Source of the DNA: Desulfovibrionaceae bacterium
Lineage (GTDB): Bacteria; Desulfobacterota; Desulfovibrionia; Desulfovibrionales; Desulfovibrionaceae
Assembly: GCA_030539415.1 (NCBI GenBank)
Contig: JAUNSE010000022.1
Coordinates: 1 to 14,081 of the forward strand
Reading direction: 5' to 3'
Length of the DNA stretch: 14,081 nt
Positions 1 to 6,938 of this stretch are shown here, one piece after another. Position 1 is the first letter of the stretch. Each line of letters begins with the position of its first letter. The position numbers and the translations under genes were made by a program. The notes below the pieces were generated by a model that was not told where the DNA came from, searched no databases, and saw only the letters and a list, made by a program, of their open reading frames with translations.

Positions 1-1290
1 TCCGACAGCGGAAAGGTGCTCCCAGAAGTACATCTTCTGTCCCGCGCTGTCGTACAGCCACAAATCGAGGCTATGATAGCCGAGATACAGCTGTTTGAGC
101 ACGTAGGGGCTGCCGGTCACGCCGCCGACGGCCTCTTCCTTGCGCTTTTCTTCCATCCAATGACGGATCATCTCATCGGAGGGCTCGGCATCGTCGTCGC
201 TGTCCGCGGGCGCGGTGGTGAGATTCTCCACGAGCGTGACCACGCCGTTTTCGTCAATCGAGTAGCGGGCGACCCAATTGCCGTCGTCGTCGTATGTCCA
301 CAGCTCGGTGGTCAGGTTGTTAGCGAGATGCTTGAGATCGATGTTTTCAAAGGCCTGGTTGATCTGATCCTGCGTGGGCTTGGCGCCGTCCGGCGTATTG
401 AGGTAGACGATCGCGTTTTCAATCGTGCCATTGGAAACCGAGGAGTTGCCCTTTGACTGTGTGGAAACGCTGCTTTGATCGTAAATGTCGAGCACGAGCG
501 CATATCCGCCGTCATCCTGCGTCTTGATGGTGCCCTGATTCGTCAGATTCACGGAGCTGTTGCCCGTGGAGGCGATATACACGCCTCCGTTTACGGTGCC
601 GTTTTCGAGATTCAACACATACAGGCGGGCGGAATCGGAACTGTCCGCATAGATGTATCCGTTAAGCTCGCCGTCATTTATGACGCTGCCCGAGGAACGC
701 GTCTGTTCGCCGTCAAAGGCGTACAGATTCACATCGGCGTTCATGGTGCCGTTTTCAAGATTGTTCACGGACACGATGCCATTTTCGCTCCCGGCGCCAA
801 TCGTCGATGTGGACAGCTTGCCGTCGTTCAAAAGGATGGACGTGCCGTTGTTCGTGGCATATATGGCAGCCTGCTCCGCGGAGAGCTCGCCTTCATTGAA
901 AAGGACACCGGTTCCGCCGGAGGAGGTCATGACGATATTGTCGACCGTGATCTTTGAGTCCTGATCGAATTTGATTTGATAATCGCCGCTTTTGGCGGAA
1001 TCGATCAGCAGCACGCTTCCGGCAACGGTGACGCCGCTGAACTGATAGGAGCCCGAGGGCGCGCTGTCCGGATCATTGGGATCAAACTGGAAGATGACAT
1101 CCTCAATGGTGCCGCCGCTCACGCTGACGCTATTTGAATCTTTATTCCGTTGGGCGGTTACGCCGCCGCCGGTATAGGTATTGGTGTTGTTCAGGGAAGC
1201 GACAATCTCTCCCCACGTCACCGCGCTGGCGGTCATCGGCAGCAGCAGCATGACGAGCGCAAGCGCGATGGATACACATTTCTTGAGCAT
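1..1290 (-). CDS. Secreted repeat-rich (beta-helix-like) protein, 5' part, runs off window
   Basis: The reading frame is open from an ATG at 1290 down to base 1 (430 codons), so the C-terminus lies outside the window. The start is supported by GGAGGG 7 bases upstream and a strong promoter behind it. Residues 1-23 form a signal peptide: KK at 3-4, a hydrophobic core at 8-19, and ASA at 21-23 as the cleavage site. Residues 55-300 are rich in Gly, Asn, Ser and Thr and contain short recurring turns: N-D/E/Q-G at 132, 155, 205 and 251, NLENGT at 177 and 227 (50 residues apart), and related GGTIEDVIFQF (59) and NGTIENAIVYL (287). This pattern suggests a parallel beta-helix or stacked-strand surface protein. 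Residues 361-390 are strongly charged, followed by an aromatic-rich stretch. No catalytic motif or cell-wall anchor is visible in this part. The function is unknown; a surface adhesin or glycan-binding protein is possible but unproven. Confidence 0.82.
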   Translation of the reverse strand, partial: MLKKCVSIALALVMLLLPMTASAVTWGEIVASLNNTNTYTGGGVTAQRNKDSNSVSVSGGTIEDVIFQFDPNDPDSAPSGSYQFSGVTVAGSVLLIDSAKSGDYQIKFDQDSKITVDNIVMTSSGGTGVLFNEGELSAEQAAIYATNNGTSILLNDGKLSTSTIGAGSENGIVSVNNLENGTMNADVNLYAFDGEQTRSSGSVINDGELNGYIYADSSDSARLYVLNLENGTVNGGVYIASTGNSSVNLTNQGTIKTQDDGGYALVLDIYDQSSVSTQSKGNSSVSNGTIENAIVYLNTPDGAKPTQDQINQAFENIDLKHLANNLTTELWTYDDDGNWVARYSIDENGVVTLVENLTTAPADSDDDAEPSDEMIRHWMEEKRKEEAVGGVTGSPYVLKQLYLGYHSLDLWLYDSAGQKMYFWEHLSAVG

Positions 1291-1326
1291 GGGAATTCCC
1301 TCCACGTCTGTTTTTCTGATGAATTC

Positions 1327-1356
1327 ATTATAGAACGATTTGGATATCTTTGTCAA
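1327..1356 (-). promoter_or_regulatory. Sigma-A promoter of the secreted repeat protein
   Basis: On the minus strand, TTGACA (1356-1351) and TATAAT (1332-1327) are both perfect consensus hexamers, separated by 18 bases. The -10 box lies 36 bases before the ATG at 1290, giving a 5' leader of roughly 30 bases that includes the GGAGGG ribosome binding site. No operator-like palindrome overlaps it, so strong constitutive expression is plausible. Confidence 0.8.
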
Positions 1357-1417
1357 TTTGTTTATGCGCGGAGCGGGAGAACGGATGAGACGGGAAATAG
1401 GCGGTCATCCGATTGAT

Positions 1418-1445
1418 AAAGGGGATCGGTTTCCCGATCCCCTTT
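1418..1445 (-). terminator. Hairpin terminator downstream of the GH2 gene
   Basis: A perfect 12-bp inverted repeat (AAAGGGGATCGG, 1418-1429, and its complement, 1434-1445) encloses a 4-base loop. It lies between the GH2 gene and the promoter of the secreted protein, both on the minus strand. The U-tract after the stem is weak (the last stem bases TTT, then ATCAATC), so termination may be incomplete, but the stem is very stable. Confidence 0.65.
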
Positions 1446-1457
1446 GTGATGCGCGAT

Positions 1458-1559
1458 TTACCGCCGCGCGTCGGTTTTACCGTCGGCAGCGGCGTCTTCC
1501 GGCATGAACTGTGAAACAGCCTCATCGGCCGCATAAACGCCGCGCAGATCCTTTTTAAT
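1458..1559 (-). other. Protein-like reading frame just after the GH2 stop (frameshifted tail or tiny ORF)
   Basis: The minus-strand frame offset by one base from the GH2 gene is open across the GH2 stop codon and reads IKKDLRGVYAADEAV and so on for 33 residues to TAA at 1460-1458. Its charged, low-complexity composition is plausible for a protein terminus. It could be the true C-terminus of the GH2 enzyme after a one-base indel. It could also be a tiny ORF starting at ATT (1559), since AAGGAG lies about 8 bases upstream. I do not recognise it, and chance remains possible. Confidence 0.3.
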
Positions 1560-3591
1560 CTCGACTCTCCTTATCGTCATCTGCGCGGGGCGCCGTGTAG
1601 ATGTCCGGTTCGCGTTCCACCCTTTCCAGCACGGCGGTGTCTGAAAGCTCGCCGGCGCAGGCTGTCACCGTATTCATGCCGGGACGCAGGGTCACGTCGA
1701 AAACAAACACCTTGTCAGCGGATTGCGTGCCGGTCAGCGTACCATTGACATACAGCGCCACGGTGGTCTGGTTGGAATACACGCGGATCTGGGTGGTATC
1801 GCCGCTGCGCTGGGCATAGCGCTTGCCGCAGATGTGTACCATGGGCTCCGGATTCCAGTAGGCCCTGTAGATGTAGTAGCTGTCCTTTTTGATTTTTCGG
1901 TCCATGGTGACAAGGCCCTTGTTGTTTCGGCCCGCTACGCCGCCCTCGTTGCGGGCAGCCGCGCCGAAATCGAACATATTCCACACGTAGCTGCCCCATA
2001 CCCATGGGCGCAGACTGAATATCCGCGCCATTTCTTCGTGATACAGGGCCTGGTATTCCTCCGAATAATCCTTGCACGCCGGATGCGCACCGTGATAGGT
2101 GATGATCCCTTCGCAGCCGTATTCGGATACGCCGATGCAGCGCCGGGGATACCGGGCATGATATCGGTCGAGCCACGGGGCGTTGTCCTCCGTTTTGCCC
2201 ACATACCAGCCGAAATAGTGGTTGTAGGCTTCCACGTCCGTGATATCGTGCAGGCCGCAGTCCTCCGGTGTGTGGGAGACGTGGGCCAGCGTGGTCAGCC
2301 GGGTGGGGTCGAGGGACTTGACCAGTGCGTTAAGCTCGCGATGGTTTTCCACCAATTTGTCGCTCAGTTTGCCGGCCAGCAGTACCTCGTTGGACAGCCC
2401 CCAGAAACAGATGCAGGGGTGGTGGGCATTCTGGATGATCAGCTCCTGCATCTGGCTGATGCAGTTTTCATGGGCGGCAGGGTCGTCATTCATGATGGTG
2501 ATGAAGGGGATTTCCGCCCACACCACAAAGCCCAGCTCATCGCAGGCATCGTAAAAATCCTGCGCATGCTGGTAATGGGCCAGACGGATGGAGTTGGCGC
2601 CCAGTTCCTTGATGATCCGGGCATCCTCAAAGTGGTCTTCCCGGGTCAGCGCGTTGCCCTTGTACAGCCAATCCTGATGCCTGCTGACACCGCGCAGAGG
2701 CATAGGCTTTCCGTTCAGGAAAAATCCATCCTGGGGACTGCACGAGAAGCTCCGGATGCCGGAGCGGACGGAGATTTCATCCACGACCTCATTGCGGCGC
2801 AGCAGGCTGGCCGTGACCGTATACAGGTACGGATGCTCCGGGCTCCACAGCTGTGCGTGGGGCAGCGGCAGGGCGATGTGGGAATCCGTGGCGGGGCGGA
2901 CGGCGCACGCGGCCTCCCTGCCGGATGCATCCCGGATACTGTACTGAATCGTAAAGTTTTCATCCGCGTTTTTGACATAGGCGGTGATGTCCCATATCGC
3001 GGAATCCCCCTCCGCAGGGCACGGAATTACCTTGATGCCGGGGCCGCCGAAGAAATCCAGATCAAAATGGGCCTTGGGCACGCTGATCAGGCTGATGCCC
3101 CGGTACAGCCCGCCGTAGAAGGTGAAATCGGCGTGCTGCGGATAGACGTTTGAGCGATATTCATTGCTGACGTTGACGGCCAGCAGATTGTCCCCTTCAG
3201 CCGTGCACAGGTCGGTGATATCCGCGCGGAAGGCGGAAAAGCCGCCCTCATGATACGCGGCCTTCCGTCCGTTCACATAGACGGTGGCCTGCAGGCCGGC
3301 GGCGGGGATTTCCACATAGATCCGCCCGCCGGGCAAAGGCTGCACGGGGGAGGAAAAGCGCCTGTAATACCAATAGCTGCCCCGGTCATATTGGGAGGCG
3401 GGCGCGTGGGTAAGATCCCCCTTGGACCAATCCCCGGCCTTGATGTGGATGGCATGGCCATCATGGCCGTCCACCGCGTTCCATGTGTGGGGCAGATGGA
3501 TGATTTCACCGCCGTCCGGTATTGTGTCCGGCGTGCAGCCGGCCCGGTGGATAAACACCCAGTCCTGGTTGATTGCAGAGATTTTCCGCAT
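1555..3591 (-). CDS. Glycoside hydrolase family 2 (beta-galactosidase-like)
   Basis: This 678-residue enzyme has the GH2 layout: N-terminal sugar-binding jelly roll (about 1-170), immunoglobulin-like sandwich (about 175-282), TIM barrel (about 285-585) and a further small beta domain (about 595-655). The acid/base is E402 in FWGLSNEV and the nucleophile is E490 in IGVSEYG. The family block RGVSRHQDW (300-308) and NSIRLAHY (333-340) are intact. It should hydrolyse terminal beta-linked sugars with retention. SEYG around the nucleophile favours beta-galactosidase over beta-glucuronidase, but substrate assignment within GH2 is uncertain. No signal peptide is visible, so it acts in the cytoplasm. 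The ATG start is supported by AAAGGAGG 8 bases upstream. No convincing -35 box was found; a TAAAAT-like -10 lies near 3652 on the minus strand. It is transcribed away from the importer operon and ends before a strong hairpin. A one-base frameshift near the end cannot be excluded. Confidence 0.93.
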   Translation of the reverse strand: MRKISAINQDWVFIHRAGCTPDTIPDGGEIIHLPHTWNAVDGHDGHAIHIKAGDWSKGDLTHAPASQYDRGSYWYYRRFSSPVQPLPGGRIYVEIPAAGLQATVYVNGRKAAYHEGGFSAFRADITDLCTAEGDNLLAVNVSNEYRSNVYPQHADFTFYGGLYRGISLISVPKAHFDLDFFGGPGIKVIPCPAEGDSAIWDITAYVKNADENFTIQYSIRDASGREAACAVRPATDSHIALPLPHAQLWSPEHPYLYTVTASLLRRNEVVDEISVRSGIRSFSCSPQDGFFLNGKPMPLRGVSRHQDWLYKGNALTREDHFEDARIIKELGANSIRLAHYQHAQDFYDACDELGFVVWAEIPFITIMNDDPAAHENCISQMQELIIQNAHHPCICFWGLSNEVLLAGKLSDKLVENHRELNALVKSLDPTRLTTLAHVSHTPEDCGLHDITDVEAYNHYFGWYVGKTEDNAPWLDRYHARYPRRCIGVSEYGCEGIITYHGAHPACKDYSEEYQALYHEEMARIFSLRPWVWGSYVWNMFDFGAAARNEGGVAGRNNKGLVTMDRKIKKDSYYIYRAYWNPEPMVHICGKRYAQRSGDTTQIRVYSNQTTVALYVNGTLTGTQSADKVFVFDVTLRPGMNTVTACAGELSDTAVLERVEREPDIYTAPRADDDKESRD

Positions 3592-3633
3592 AGAGATATC
3601 CTCCTTTGACCATGGTGTGCGAGATGATTTGAG

Positions 3634-3652
3634 TGCCGCTTAGCGGCATTTT
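3634..3652. promoter_or_regulatory. Short hairpin upstream of the GH2 gene
   Basis: TGCCGC and GCGGCA flank a 3-base loop, 27 bases upstream of the GH2 ribosome binding site. Read on the plus strand it is followed by TTTT, like a small terminator. Read on the minus strand it would sit in the GH2 leader or act as an operator. Direction and role are unclear. Confidence 0.35.
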
Positions 3653-3798
3653 AGCGTTGTTTCCCCCATGGGATGGGGATTGAAGGCGCTTCCCGCCCAG
3701 GCTTGACGGTCAGGGGGCCGCCGGTCACGGTTGACGCGTGCGGGAACCGCGTGCCAGGCTTGTTGGCATCGGCTCGAGGACATACGTCCTTCCTCTTC

Positions 3799-3815
3799 TT
3801 CATCTTAAAGATGAA
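3799..3815. repeat. Perfect 17-base palindrome
   Basis: TTCATCTT, one central A, then AAGATGAA. It is symmetric over 8 bp per arm and lies about 190 bases upstream of the GH2 start, so it could be a regulator binding site or a cruciform. No -35/-10 pair was seen close by and no second copy was found. Confidence 0.4.
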
Positions 3816-4102
3816 TCCTAATCCCATTGTACATCGCCGCCAGACCTTTTTCAATGGGATATAATTGCGTTTATGTGTCAAACAGGCCGGGCGCTCGCGT
3901 GATAATCCCCCTCTTTGTGCCATAAGCGGTTGATTTTGGGGCCGATCCGAAATCGATTTGCGGTCGTGGATGATGTTTGTCATGGAGAACCGCATATACG
4001 TTGCGGCGCCCGGGCCCGTCCGCGGCTCCAACCGGAATGGCTTGCACAGCCCTGTCCGGTGCGCTGCGCGTCGAAGGACGCGGCATTTCTTCCGCGAACC
4101 GC

Positions 4103-4221
4103 TTCTCCGCTTCTTCACGGTATTTCAGGATGTCTTTCACAGGCATGCCGGCATGACGCCTGCGGAGTACCAGGCGGCCCTTCCTGGGCACGATACGAAA
4201 ACAGGTTATGATGCCCACTGA
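4103..4221 (+). pseudogene. Relic C-terminus of an AraC-type transcription regulator
   Basis: Two frames joined by one missing base give the second helix-turn-helix of AraC regulators. Bases 4103-4126 read FSASSRYF. From 4126 the next frame reads QDVFHRHAGMTPAEYQAAL and continues to TGA at 4219-4221. This matches the family signature G-F-S-x-x-S-x-Y-F-x-x-x-F-x-x-x-x-G-M-T-P-x-E-Y. Restoring one C after TTC at 4124-4126 makes it continuous. Upstream, only fragments can be followed (ISSANR just before 4103), and no ligand-binding domain is recognisable, so the gene is broken or heavily decayed. A strong terminator follows 35 bases after the stop, as expected for a once-functional gene. It probably regulated the neighbouring importer, a common arrangement for LplB/YtcP-type transporters; this role is inferred. 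Confidence 0.68.
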
Positions 4222-4256
4222 CGCGGTTTATTTTACCAAGGAAACGGAGTGATTCC

Positions 4257-4289
4257 CGGAGCTGTTCTTCGTGAATAGCTCCGTTTTTT
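4257..4289 (+). terminator. Rho-independent terminator after the relic AraC gene
   Basis: CGGAGCT (4257-4263) pairs with AGCTCCG (4277-4283), extended inward by a G-U pair and TTC/GAA, with six T residues directly after the stem. It insulates the importer promoter from upstream plus-strand transcription. Confidence 0.85.
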
Positions 4290-4397
4290 AGGAAGAATGC
4301 CCGCTGTTTGGCCGGTGGAATTTGTCATCAATACCGATGAAAAGGAGATGGAATGGACAATTTGAATAAAATTGCAATATAAAATTTCCTTTATCCC

Positions 4398-4426
4398 TTG
4401 ACAAGCTCTGTTAAAAGTGTTAAATT
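4398..4426 (+). promoter_or_regulatory. Sigma-A promoter of the importer operon
   Basis: TTGACA (4398-4403), a 17-base spacer, then TAAATT (4421-4426). It lies in a local AT-rich patch 53 bases before the first permease start. A perfect palindrome, GTTAAATTTAAC (4419-4430), covers the -10 box and could be a binding site. Confidence 0.75.
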
Positions 4427-4436
4427 TAACGCAGAA

Positions 4437-4448
4437 TAAAACGTTTTA
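4437..4448 (+). promoter_or_regulatory. LacI-type operator in the importer operon leader
   Basis: TAAAACGTTTTA is a perfect 12-bp palindrome with the central CG typical of LacI-family sites. It lies just downstream of the predicted transcription start, where a bound repressor would block initiation or elongation. Near-identical sites occur at 11142-11153 and 11291-11302 in front of the GH5-LacI unit, suggesting common control. Confidence 0.65.
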
Positions 4449-4479
4449 AAAGAATTCGGGCAGAAAGGATGAATGCGTC

Positions 4480-5964
4480 ATGACAAAGACGGAAACGAAG
4501 GACGGTGCGAGGATCGCGCCGCGCGGTATGGATCGCAGGCTGATCGCTGCGTCGCTTTGCGCGCTGCTGATTCTGGTGCTGTTCCTTCCCATGCTGCCGT
4601 GGATACACATCGACAACGCAGAGGCCCTCCACGAGGCCATGCAGCTCAAGAGCAAAACGGCGGCGGCACTGGGGAACGCGTATTCTTCGCTGACCTTCCT
4701 CTCCTTTGTGCAGGACAGCGGAAAGGGCCTGATGGGGCCTTATGCCTTCCTGCTGCTGATTATCAGCGTGACGGCGGTTTTCCTCCTGCTTTACGGCCTT
4801 GCGCTGGTGCTGATTCCGGGGCTGAACCGCAGCAAGGGGGATCTGAAGCGGTGCGGCATGCTGCAAAAGGGCATGATCTTCGCGTTTCTCTCCGGCGTAG
4901 GTACGATGCTGCTGTGCTGGTTTGGCAACCGGTCTTACGGCGTATCCGCGTTCACCGTGATGTGGCCCGGCATAGCGGTCACCCTGCTGAGCGCCGCTGC
5001 CTATCTGGTGAGCAAGAATCTGGAGAAGGAGGAGCGCGTGTTTTATAAAGAGCACGGCTTCATGGAGGAGCTCAGGCGCAACTGGCTGCTGTTCGTCTTC
5101 CTCATTCCCTGCTTCGGCTTCTTCCTGATCAACAACTATCTGCCGATGTTCGGCGTGTACTTCGCCTTTACCAAGTTCAACTTCAGGGATTCGCTGTTTG
5201 CCAGCCCGTTCGTCGGGTTTGACAATTTCCGCTTCCTCTTCCGCTCGGAGATCGTGCACCTGACCACCAATACCATCCTGTACAATCTGGTGTTCATCGT
5301 GGTGGGCAACGTGCTGCAGATCTTCTTCGCCATCCTCATCAGCCATGTGGCCAGCAGGCGGCTCAAGAAGGTTTCGCAGACGCTGATCTTCATGCCCTAC
5401 TTTGTCTCCTATGTCATCCTGCGCGTGCTGGTGTTCAACATGTTCGAGTATGACGTGGGTCTCATCAATAACCTGGTCACCTCGATGGGCGGGCAGAGAA
5501 TCGACTTCTACAACACGCCGGGCTACTGGCCGTTCCTGATCACCGTCTTCTATCTGTGGAAGAACATCGGCTACGGCATGGTGGTCTACCTGGCGACCAT
5601 CACGGGCATCTCGTCCGACTACTACGAGGCGGCGCAGATCGACGGCGCGAACATCTACCAGCAGATCTGGTACATCACCGTTCCGCTGCTCAAGCCCACG
5701 TTCATCATCCTGCTGCTCTATGCGCTGGGCGGCATCATGAAGGGACAGTTTGAGCTGTTCTATCAGATGATCGGCAACAACGGAACGCTCTTCTCCACGA
5801 CGGATATCTTCGATACCTACGTCTACCGCATCACCACGACGCAGCCGCTCTCCATGGGCATGGGCACGGCGGCGGGCCTGTTCCAGTCGCTGTTCGGCTT
5901 TGTGGTCATCATGCTCACGAACTTCTTCATCAAGCGGAAGAATCCTGAGTATGCGCTGTTCTGA
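4480..5964 (+). CDS. ABC sugar transporter permease, LplB type, with N-terminal membrane extension
   Basis: Residues 200-494 match the usual inner-membrane permease of LplB/YtcQP-type oligosaccharide importers: about six membrane segments (near 201-218, 265-288, 303-322, 350-374, 403-420, 465-483) and the ATPase-contact EAA loop at 383-401 (EAAQIDGANIYQQIW, then VPLL). The C-terminal KRKNPEYALF is typical of this subfamily. Residues 1-195 are unusual: typical family members are about 300 residues and start near residue 190. This extension carries about four more hydrophobic segments (21-40, 86-113, 131-150, 155-178) and a polar loop at 41-85. The ATG at 4480 follows AAAGGAT by about 9 bases and the promoter lies just upstream, so the long form is the likely product. 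It is first in an operon with the second permease and the binding protein. No ATPase gene is present, so a shared MsmX-like ATPase is inferred. Confidence 0.93.
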   Translation: MTKTETKDGARIAPRGMDRRLIAASLCALLILVLFLPMLPWIHIDNAEALHEAMQLKSKTAAALGNAYSSLTFLSFVQDSGKGLMGPYAFLLLIISVTAVFLLLYGLALVLIPGLNRSKGDLKRCGMLQKGMIFAFLSGVGTMLLCWFGNRSYGVSAFTVMWPGIAVTLLSAAAYLVSKNLEKEERVFYKEHGFMEELRRNWLLFVFLIPCFGFFLINNYLPMFGVYFAFTKFNFRDSLFASPFVGFDNFRFLFRSEIVHLTTNTILYNLVFIVVGNVLQIFFAILISHVASRRLKKVSQTLIFMPYFVSYVILRVLVFNMFEYDVGLINNLVTSMGGQRIDFYNTPGYWPFLITVFYLWKNIGYGMVVYLATITGISSDYYEAAQIDGANIYQQIWYITVPLLKPTFIILLLYALGGIMKGQFELFYQMIGNNGTLFSTTDIFDTYVYRITTTQPLSMGMGTAAGLFQSLFGFVVIMLTNFFIKRKNPEYALF

Positions 5965-5979
5965 GAGGAGGAGAGAAGC

Positions 5980-6867
5980 ATGAAAATCAAAGATCGTTCC
6001 ACGATGGTGTTCGACGTGATCAAGGGCATCCTGCTCACGATCCTGTCCATCCTGTGTGTGCTGCCGTTTATCGTCATCATCTCCGGCTCCTTCACGAGCA
6101 ACTCGGCCATCATCCGCGACGGCTTCAGCCTCTTCCCGCGCGAGTTCACGGTGGAGGCCTACAACACCATCTTCAAAACCCCGAAGGATATCATCCAGGC
6201 CTACAAGATGAACGTCTACTATACGTTCATGGGCACGGTGCTGGGCCTGCTGGTCATCACGCTGACGGCGTATGTGATCTCCCGCAAGGAGTTCAAGTAC
6301 CGCAATACGGTCTCCTTCCTGATCTACTTTACCACCATCTTCGGCGGCGGCATCATCCCGTGGTATCTGATGTACGCCAACGTGCTGGGGCTGCGCGGCA
6401 CGACGCTGGCCATCTGGTTCCCCGCGCTGATGACCCCGTTCCTCGTGATCCTCATGCGCACGTTCATCGTCGGCGCGGTGCCCGATGCGGTGGTGGAATC
6501 CGCCAAGATTGACGGCGCCGGTCACTGGACCATCTTCTGGAAGATCGTGCTGCCGGTGCTCGGCCCCGGCCTGGCGACGGTGGGCCTGTTCCAGGCGCTC
6601 GGCTACTGGAACGACTGGTACCGCGCCTCCATGTTCTCCACCAACTCAAGCACCTGGTCCCTGCAGTTCTATCTGTACGATCTGGTCAACTCCACGCAGG
6701 CGATCAAACAGATGGCGCAGTACGCAAGCGTCAACACGGGCGATCTGCCCACGCAGTCGGTCAAGCTGGCCATGGCGGTCGTTGCCACCGGCCCCGTGCT
6801 GCTGTTCTATCCCTTTGTCCAGCGCTACTTCGTCTCCGGCATCACCGTCGGCGCGGTGAAGGGCTGA
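5980..6867 (+). CDS. ABC sugar transporter permease, YtcP/LplC type
   Basis: This 295-residue membrane protein is the second permease and partners the preceding one. It has about six membrane segments (near 14-36, 79-101, 110-133, 141-163, 190-208, 262-284). The EAA loop at 173-192 reads ESAKIDGAGHWTIFWKIVLP, the site that docks the ATPase. Length is normal for the family. It starts 15 bases after the first permease, with GGAGGAGAG before the ATG, so the two are co-transcribed and probably made in equal amounts. The GAVKG end is a usual ending for this group. The transported sugar cannot be read from the permease; the neighbouring hydrolases suggest a beta-linked oligosaccharide. Confidence 0.95.
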   Translation: MKIKDRSTMVFDVIKGILLTILSILCVLPFIVIISGSFTSNSAIIRDGFSLFPREFTVEAYNTIFKTPKDIIQAYKMNVYYTFMGTVLGLLVITLTAYVISRKEFKYRNTVSFLIYFTTIFGGGIIPWYLMYANVLGLRGTTLAIWFPALMTPFLVILMRTFIVGAVPDAVVESAKIDGAGHWTIFWKIVLPVLGPGLATVGLFQALGYWNDWYRASMFSTNSSTWSLQFYLYDLVNSTQAIKQMAQYASVNTGDLPTQSVKLAMAVVATGPVLLFYPFVQRYFVSGITVGAVKG

Positions 6868-6878
6868 TTCCGGTCTGA

Positions 6879-6894
6879 GGGCGTCAGGGCGTCA
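6879..6894 (+). repeat. Tandem 8-base repeat between permease and binding-protein genes
   Basis: GGGCGTCA occurs twice in direct succession in the 71-base gap between the second permease and the binding protein. No stable hairpin was found there. It may be incidental. Confidence 0.4.
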
Positions 6895-6938
6895 AGCCTG
6901 CCGTCTTAAAATAACAGACATCAATAAGGAGGTCATCC

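Larger units (their letters stand above)
3611..4102. other. Gene-poor spacer with degraded sequence
   Basis: No reading frame here resembles a known protein on either strand, and the small open frames lack good ribosome binding sites. It contains a TGCCGC-TTA-GCGGCA hairpin (3634-3648) followed by TTTT on the plus strand, and a perfect 17-base palindrome at 3799-3815. The right end leads directly into the relic AraC C-terminus, so much of this stretch may be the decayed upstream part of that regulator. Confidence 0.5.

Noticed and set aside
1723..3153. A 476-codon plus-strand frame opposite the GH2 gene
   Set aside because: It is a shadow of the GH2 codons, with no ribosome binding site or recognisable motif, while the GH2 catalytic residues are intact on the other strand.
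3855..3880. TATAAT on the plus strand and TTGACA on the minus strand near 3858-3880 as promoters
   Set aside because: Neither hexamer has a partner at 16-18 bases on its own strand, so no full promoter is supported.
3651..4118. A 155-codon minus-strand frame in the spacer
   Set aside because: It has a basic, low-information composition and no family resemblance, and it overlaps the AraC relic, which has a recognisable signature.
4426..6525. A 699-codon open frame on the minus strand opposite the two permeases
   Set aside because: Its composition (His, Gln, Asp, Glu, Arg rich) is what the complement of GC-biased hydrophobic codons gives. The permeases opposite it have clear motifs, and this frame matches no family.
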